Assembly (NCBI GenBank): GCA_945285915.1
Contig: CALYQL010000011.1
Coordinates: 1 to 64,000, forward strand
Length of the DNA: 64,000 nt
Direction of reading: 5' to 3'
From: an uncultured Bartonella sp.
GTDB taxonomy: Bacteria > Pseudomonadota > Alphaproteobacteria > Rhizobiales > Rhizobiaceae
The notes beneath the pieces were generated by a model, which saw only the letters and a program-made list of their open reading frames with translations, did not search any database and was not told the origin of the DNA. Below, piece after piece: positions 61,271-64,000 of this stretch; the stretch's first letter is position 1, and each line of letters starts with the position of its first letter. The position numbers and the translations under genes were made by a program.

Positions 61271-61881
61271 CATTGATACCAACGATAAATAGAAAAATTT
61301 TATCAGTCACCGCTGCGTCACTTTTTGCTGCGACTCTTCTTTCTGCCTGTGGTGGCAATCAACAAAGAGATACCTTTGATCTTACGGTAGATAACACAGC
61401 TACAAGTTCCGATGTTAAACACAATAAGGTTCAAATTCTTATTGAAAAACCTGACGCTGTGAAGGCTCTTGATGGTCAGGATATTGTTATAAAACAGGGC
61501 GGTTCAATTTCTTATTTGAAACAAGCTCAATGGAGCGATCGTCTGCCTGATCTTGTCCAAGCGCGTTTGTTACAGGCATTTGATAATAGCGGCCACTTTG
61601 GTGGGGTCGGTAGACCTGGTGATGGGCTTGCTATCAACTATCGTATAATCACCGATATACGGTCGTTTGATGTAACAGTTGTTGGCAACCAGAAGATCGC
61701 GGCTATGGAAATTGCGGTGAAAATACTTGATGACCGTACGGGTAATATCAAGGCATCAAAAGTATTTACAAATCGCTCAGCGGTTACCGGTGTCGATAAT
61801 GGTTATTATGCCAAAGCCTTGGATCAAGCGTTTGGTAAAACCACTCTTGATATCGTAAATTGGACAAATTCAGTTATTTAA
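61267..61881 (+). CDS. ABC-type transport auxiliary lipoprotein
   Basis: A 204-residue lipoprotein of the ABC_trans_aux (PqiC-like) family, with signal peptide and lipobox LLSAC (Cys28). The mature domain has the ARLLQAFDNSGHFGGVG-like stretch and the INYRIITDIRSFDV strand typical of the family. As the last gene of the Mla operon it is likely the outer-membrane end of the lipid pathway. It overlaps mlaD by 4 bases and ends at a strong terminator. Confidence 0.88.
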   Translation: MTLIPTINRKILSVTAASLFAATLLSACGGNQQRDTFDLTVDNTATSSDVKHNKVQILIEKPDAVKALDGQDIVIKQGGSISYLKQAQWSDRLPDLVQARLLQAFDNSGHFGGVGRPGDGLAINYRIITDIRSFDVTVVGNQKIAAMEIAVKILDDRTGNIKASKVFTNRSAVTGVDNGYYAKALDQAFGKTTLDIVNWTNSVI

Positions 61882-61904
61882 AAATATCACATCATCTAGT
61901 TCAT

Positions 61905-61939
61905 AAAAAAGGGGAAGTGTTTATCACTTCCCCTTTTTT
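61905..61939. terminator. Bidirectional terminator of the Mla operon and the coiled-coil gene
   Basis: A 15-bp perfect stem, 61905-61919 with 61925-61939 (GGGGAAGTG paired with CACTTCCCC inside A6/T6 flanks), and a 5-base loop. The A and T runs allow termination on both strands between the two converging genes. Confidence 0.95.
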
Positions 61940-61959
61940 ATAGGTTATTATTTTGAAAT

Positions 61960-64000
61960 TTATTGGATGCGGCCGCTCGCATGAGCAAGCATTGTGTATA
62001 CTTTACCAGTATCGGATGTCAGATAATTGCGGACAGCGGCCTTATCATTCGTTTCGCGAGATACGTCGCGCAACAATTTTTCGAAATCAGCAATGTATTG
62101 GTTTACTGAGCGGCGGAATTCTCCATCAATCGCGTATTTTTGTCTGATTTTTTCAAAGGTTTTTTGCCCGTTCAAAGTATACAGACGTTGGGTATAAATA
62201 TTGCGTTGACCGCGACGATAATGATCCCAAAGCTCTACAGCTGCGTTATGGTCAATTGCACGAACAATATCAACAGCAAGTGAATTCAGTGATTCGACAA
62301 CGTGATTTGCTGTACGTGGTTGTTCCACTTTTGTCAGTGTTGCAACATCAGCTTCATCGCCTTGCGATGCTCTAGCAAGCAGATTTGAGACCCAACCTTC
62401 ACGTGAAGACGGTTGATTTGCTTGTGATGAAGAAGCAGACTTCGCGCCATATGTCGATTTGAAAGGAGACACTGGACGTACACGTTCCTCAGAATAACTT
62501 GGTGCTAATTTTTCAGCTTTACCTGTTGGACGCGATACATTCACACTATGAGCATTGCGCTGCATGGCATTTGACAATTCCTGCAACACTTTAATCTGAT
62601 CGGACACAGCCAAGCGCATAGCTTCAGCAGACTCTTTTGTCTGGCTTGGTAACATACGCATTGTTGTATTAATGTCGGTGTTAGCCTTCGCCAATTCATC
62701 TTTCACTGAGTCAGCAGTACGTTTGATCTCATTTGTCGCGCCAGCAAATTTTTCAGCGGCAGTCGAAACCATATTATCAAGACCTTGCTGCAATTGTGCA
62801 GCAGTTTCACGAGCGCCCTTATCTGCACGCTGTAATGCTGTGCCGATAATTACCTCATAATGAGAGATGACTTGATTGATCTCTTCCGACTTTTCTACCA
62901 AAGCATTGCCCAGCTTAGCCAAGGCATTTTGCTTTTCCTCAATGGTCATATTCAATGAGTTCTGCGACTTATCTAGCAGTTTTATAGCCTGATTGAGGAC
63001 ATTGGCATGATGATCGAGATTTTTTGTAAGTAGGCCAATCTGTTCAGCTGTTTGCTGTGATAATCCTTGTAATGTCTCCACATTGCTATTCAACATTTGT
63101 CCCGTGTTGGACAGATGTTCTGCAATTTGAGCTGTATTCTGATAGAAAACATTAGCAGTCTCATTGAATTGACCGTCAATATCCTTAATCGATGAAATCA
63201 TCGCATTGGTGTTTGATGCAATATTTTCAACCGATTGATCCATTTGCGTAAGAAGGCCAGACACATTTCCTACGAGATCATCCTTCGTAGCTGACACTGC
63301 CTTGATGGTTTCTGCACTACGTTGCGAGAAGGCAGTCATCAGAGCTTCATTTTGCGCATGGATACGGTGTTCCGCCTCTTGTGCAACAGCATTTAACTGC
63401 TCGCCAAAATGCGTTGTCAAAGTGCCAAGAGAATTACTTGTCTGCTGTGCAGCTTGTCCAAGATTGGTTGCCATATTGGTCAATTGCTCAACATTACCAG
63501 CAATTTGCGATGATGTACCAGCAACTACCGTTGTTAAATTTTCACCGATAGTATCAAGCCGTGCCCCCAAATTATTTTGCAATTGCAACACAGTTTCGTT
63601 GAGGAAGCTTGAGCGATCAACAAGAGATTGCTCGATCGTTGTTGCCGATGCTTCAATAGCGCTGGTTAATTTCTGCGCCTGATCATTGATAATAGTTTCT
63701 GCGCGAGAAACTCCATCACTCAACGAGGCGGTTAACGTTTCTCCTGCTTGGTTGAATTTGACAGTTGCATCGTTAATTTTATCATTCAGTGACGCGACCA
63801 AACGGTCACCTGCAGAATTCAGCGTGTTTGTAGCAGTTTGAGCACCTTCCGCGAAGTTATTTACAACGCGCTTACCAGTTGATGAAAGAACACTTTCGGC
63901 TTTTACTGCGACATCTGCGAGAGAAGAAACAAGGTCTTGTCCTGCATGAGAAATGGCAGCTTGAACCTTGGTTGATTCACCACTGATTGAAGATTTAATA
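61960..64000 (-). CDS. C-terminal part of a large coiled-coil protein, growth-pole-ring-like (cut by window edge)
   Basis: The frame is open from the stop at 61960 to the window edge, at least 680 residues; the start lies beyond. Most of it is repetitive helical sequence of the apolipoprotein A1/A4/E type, with regular heptads and Gln/Ala/Asn/Thr-rich helices (LTTHFGEQLNAVAQEAEHRI is typical). A proline/serine-rich linker (about 180 residues before the end) leads to a compact C-terminal domain with YTQRLYTLNGQKTFEKIRQ. Rhizobiales carry one very long protein like this, studied in Agrobacterium as the growth pole ring protein GPR. I infer that identity from composition and the C-terminal domain. 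The TTG at 63801 is not a real start. Confidence 0.65.
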   Translation of the reverse strand, partial: IKSSISGESTKVQAAISHAGQDLVSSLADVAVKAESVLSSTGKRVVNNFAEGAQTATNTLNSAGDRLVASLNDKINDATVKFNQAGETLTASLSDGVSRAETIINDQAQKLTSAIEASATTIEQSLVDRSSFLNETVLQLQNNLGARLDTIGENLTTVVAGTSSQIAGNVEQLTNMATNLGQAAQQTSNSLGTLTTHFGEQLNAVAQEAEHRIHAQNEALMTAFSQRSAETIKAVSATKDDLVGNVSGLLTQMDQSVENIASNTNAMISSIKDIDGQFNETANVFYQNTAQIAEHLSNTGQMLNSNVETLQGLSQQTAEQIGLLTKNLDHHANVLNQAIKLLDKSQNSLNMTIEEKQNALAKLGNALVEKSEEINQVISHYEVIIGTALQRADKGARETAAQLQQGLDNMVSTAAEKFAGATNEIKRTADSVKDELAKANTDINTTMRMLPSQTKESAEAMRLAVSDQIKVLQELSNAMQRNAHSVNVSRPTGKAEKLAPSYSEERVRPVSPFKSTYGAKSASSSQANQPSSREGWVSNLLARASQGDEADVATLTKVEQPRTANHVVESLNSLAVDIVRAIDHNAAVELWDHYRRGQRNIYTQRLYTLNGQKTFEKIRQKYAIDGEFRRSVNQYIADFEKLLRDVSRETNDKAAVRNYLTSDTGKVYTMLAHASGRIQ

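Noticed and set aside
63799-63801. Start of the coiled-coil gene at 63801
   Set aside because: The codon is TTG and the frame stays open with the same helical repeats to the window edge, so the true start is outside.

Overview
The window reads as a chromosomal segment of an AT-rich alphaproteobacterium of the order Hyphomicrobiales (Rhizobiales), probably near the Bartonellaceae/Brucellaceae. The signs are the order bamE / DUF177-plsX-fabH-ihfA-merR, the run glyA-nrdR-ribD-ribE-ribH-nusB, a phosphatidylcholine synthase, a CpdR regulator, a DUF3422 protein, the acpXL very-long-chain-fatty-acid lipid A cluster, and a large coiled-coil protein resembling the rhizobial growth-pole proteins. The genus is not fixed by the sequence. 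Most of the window is core metabolism; I see no prophage, insertion sequence, CRISPR array or toxin-antitoxin locus.

Layout. 0.3-6.6 kb: a four-gene operon for a YhiI/RbbA/YhhJ-type ABC exporter ending in a lipoprotein alpha/beta hydrolase. 7.5-11.2 kb (minus): B12-dependent ribonucleotide reductase NrdJ, with NrdR-box-like sites in its long upstream region. 11.9-13.8 kb (minus): a NUDIX hydrolase and a UbiH-type monooxygenase. 13.9-17.8 kb: phosphatidylcholine synthase, an enoyl-CoA hydratase/isomerase-family protein, a DUF6163 membrane protein and a Tat-exported L,D-transpeptidase. 17.9-20.9 kb: a Wzc-like protein with a degenerate kinase domain, then heme A synthase. 21-26.9 kb: argC (minus), then glyA, nrdR and the riboflavin genes with nusB. 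27-31.5 kb: bamE (minus), then DUF177, plsX, fabH, ihfA and a MerR regulator. 31.7-36.6 kb: DUF3422, tRNA-Val, cpdR, an N-formylglutamate amidohydrolase, hisN and a divergent hydrolase. 37-44.2 kb: an Hsp20 gene behind a probable RNA thermometer, then gltB-gltD. 44.6-47.7 kb: tRNA-Pro, the copper nitrite reductase nirK behind a very AT-rich leader, a small cytochrome c and sufA. 47.7-49.9 kb: mazG, galE and a molbindin gene broken by one stop codon. 49.9-54.7 kb (minus): the lipid A VLCFA operon acpXL-fabF2XL-fabF1XL-adh2XL-lpxXL. 54.9-58 kb (minus): an SDR and malic enzyme MaeB. 58.3-61.9 kb: a four-gene Mla-type lipid transport operon. 62-64 kb (minus): the C-terminal part of a large coiled-coil protein cut by the window edge.

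Functional links. Envelope biology dominates: phosphatidylcholine, VLCFA-lipid A, Mla lipid transport, BamE, an L,D-transpeptidase and a candidate polar-growth scaffold are all here. The nucleotide-reduction genes tie together, because nrdR lies in the same window as the NrdR-box-like sites upstream of nrdJ. Respiratory genes are ctaA, nirK and a cytochrome c that could serve NirK.

Most notable observations: (i) a ROSE-like thermometer plus an RpoH-like promoter in front of hsp20; (ii) a VLCFA operon without fabZXL, whose second ketosynthase has lost its catalytic Cys; (iii) an alpha/beta hydrolase with Asp at the nucleophile position; (iv) a Wzc-like protein without a Walker A motif; (v) a molbindin gene with a single nonsense codon. 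I did not find a convincing wholly new multi-gene system. Motif positions are counts by eye and no database was searched.
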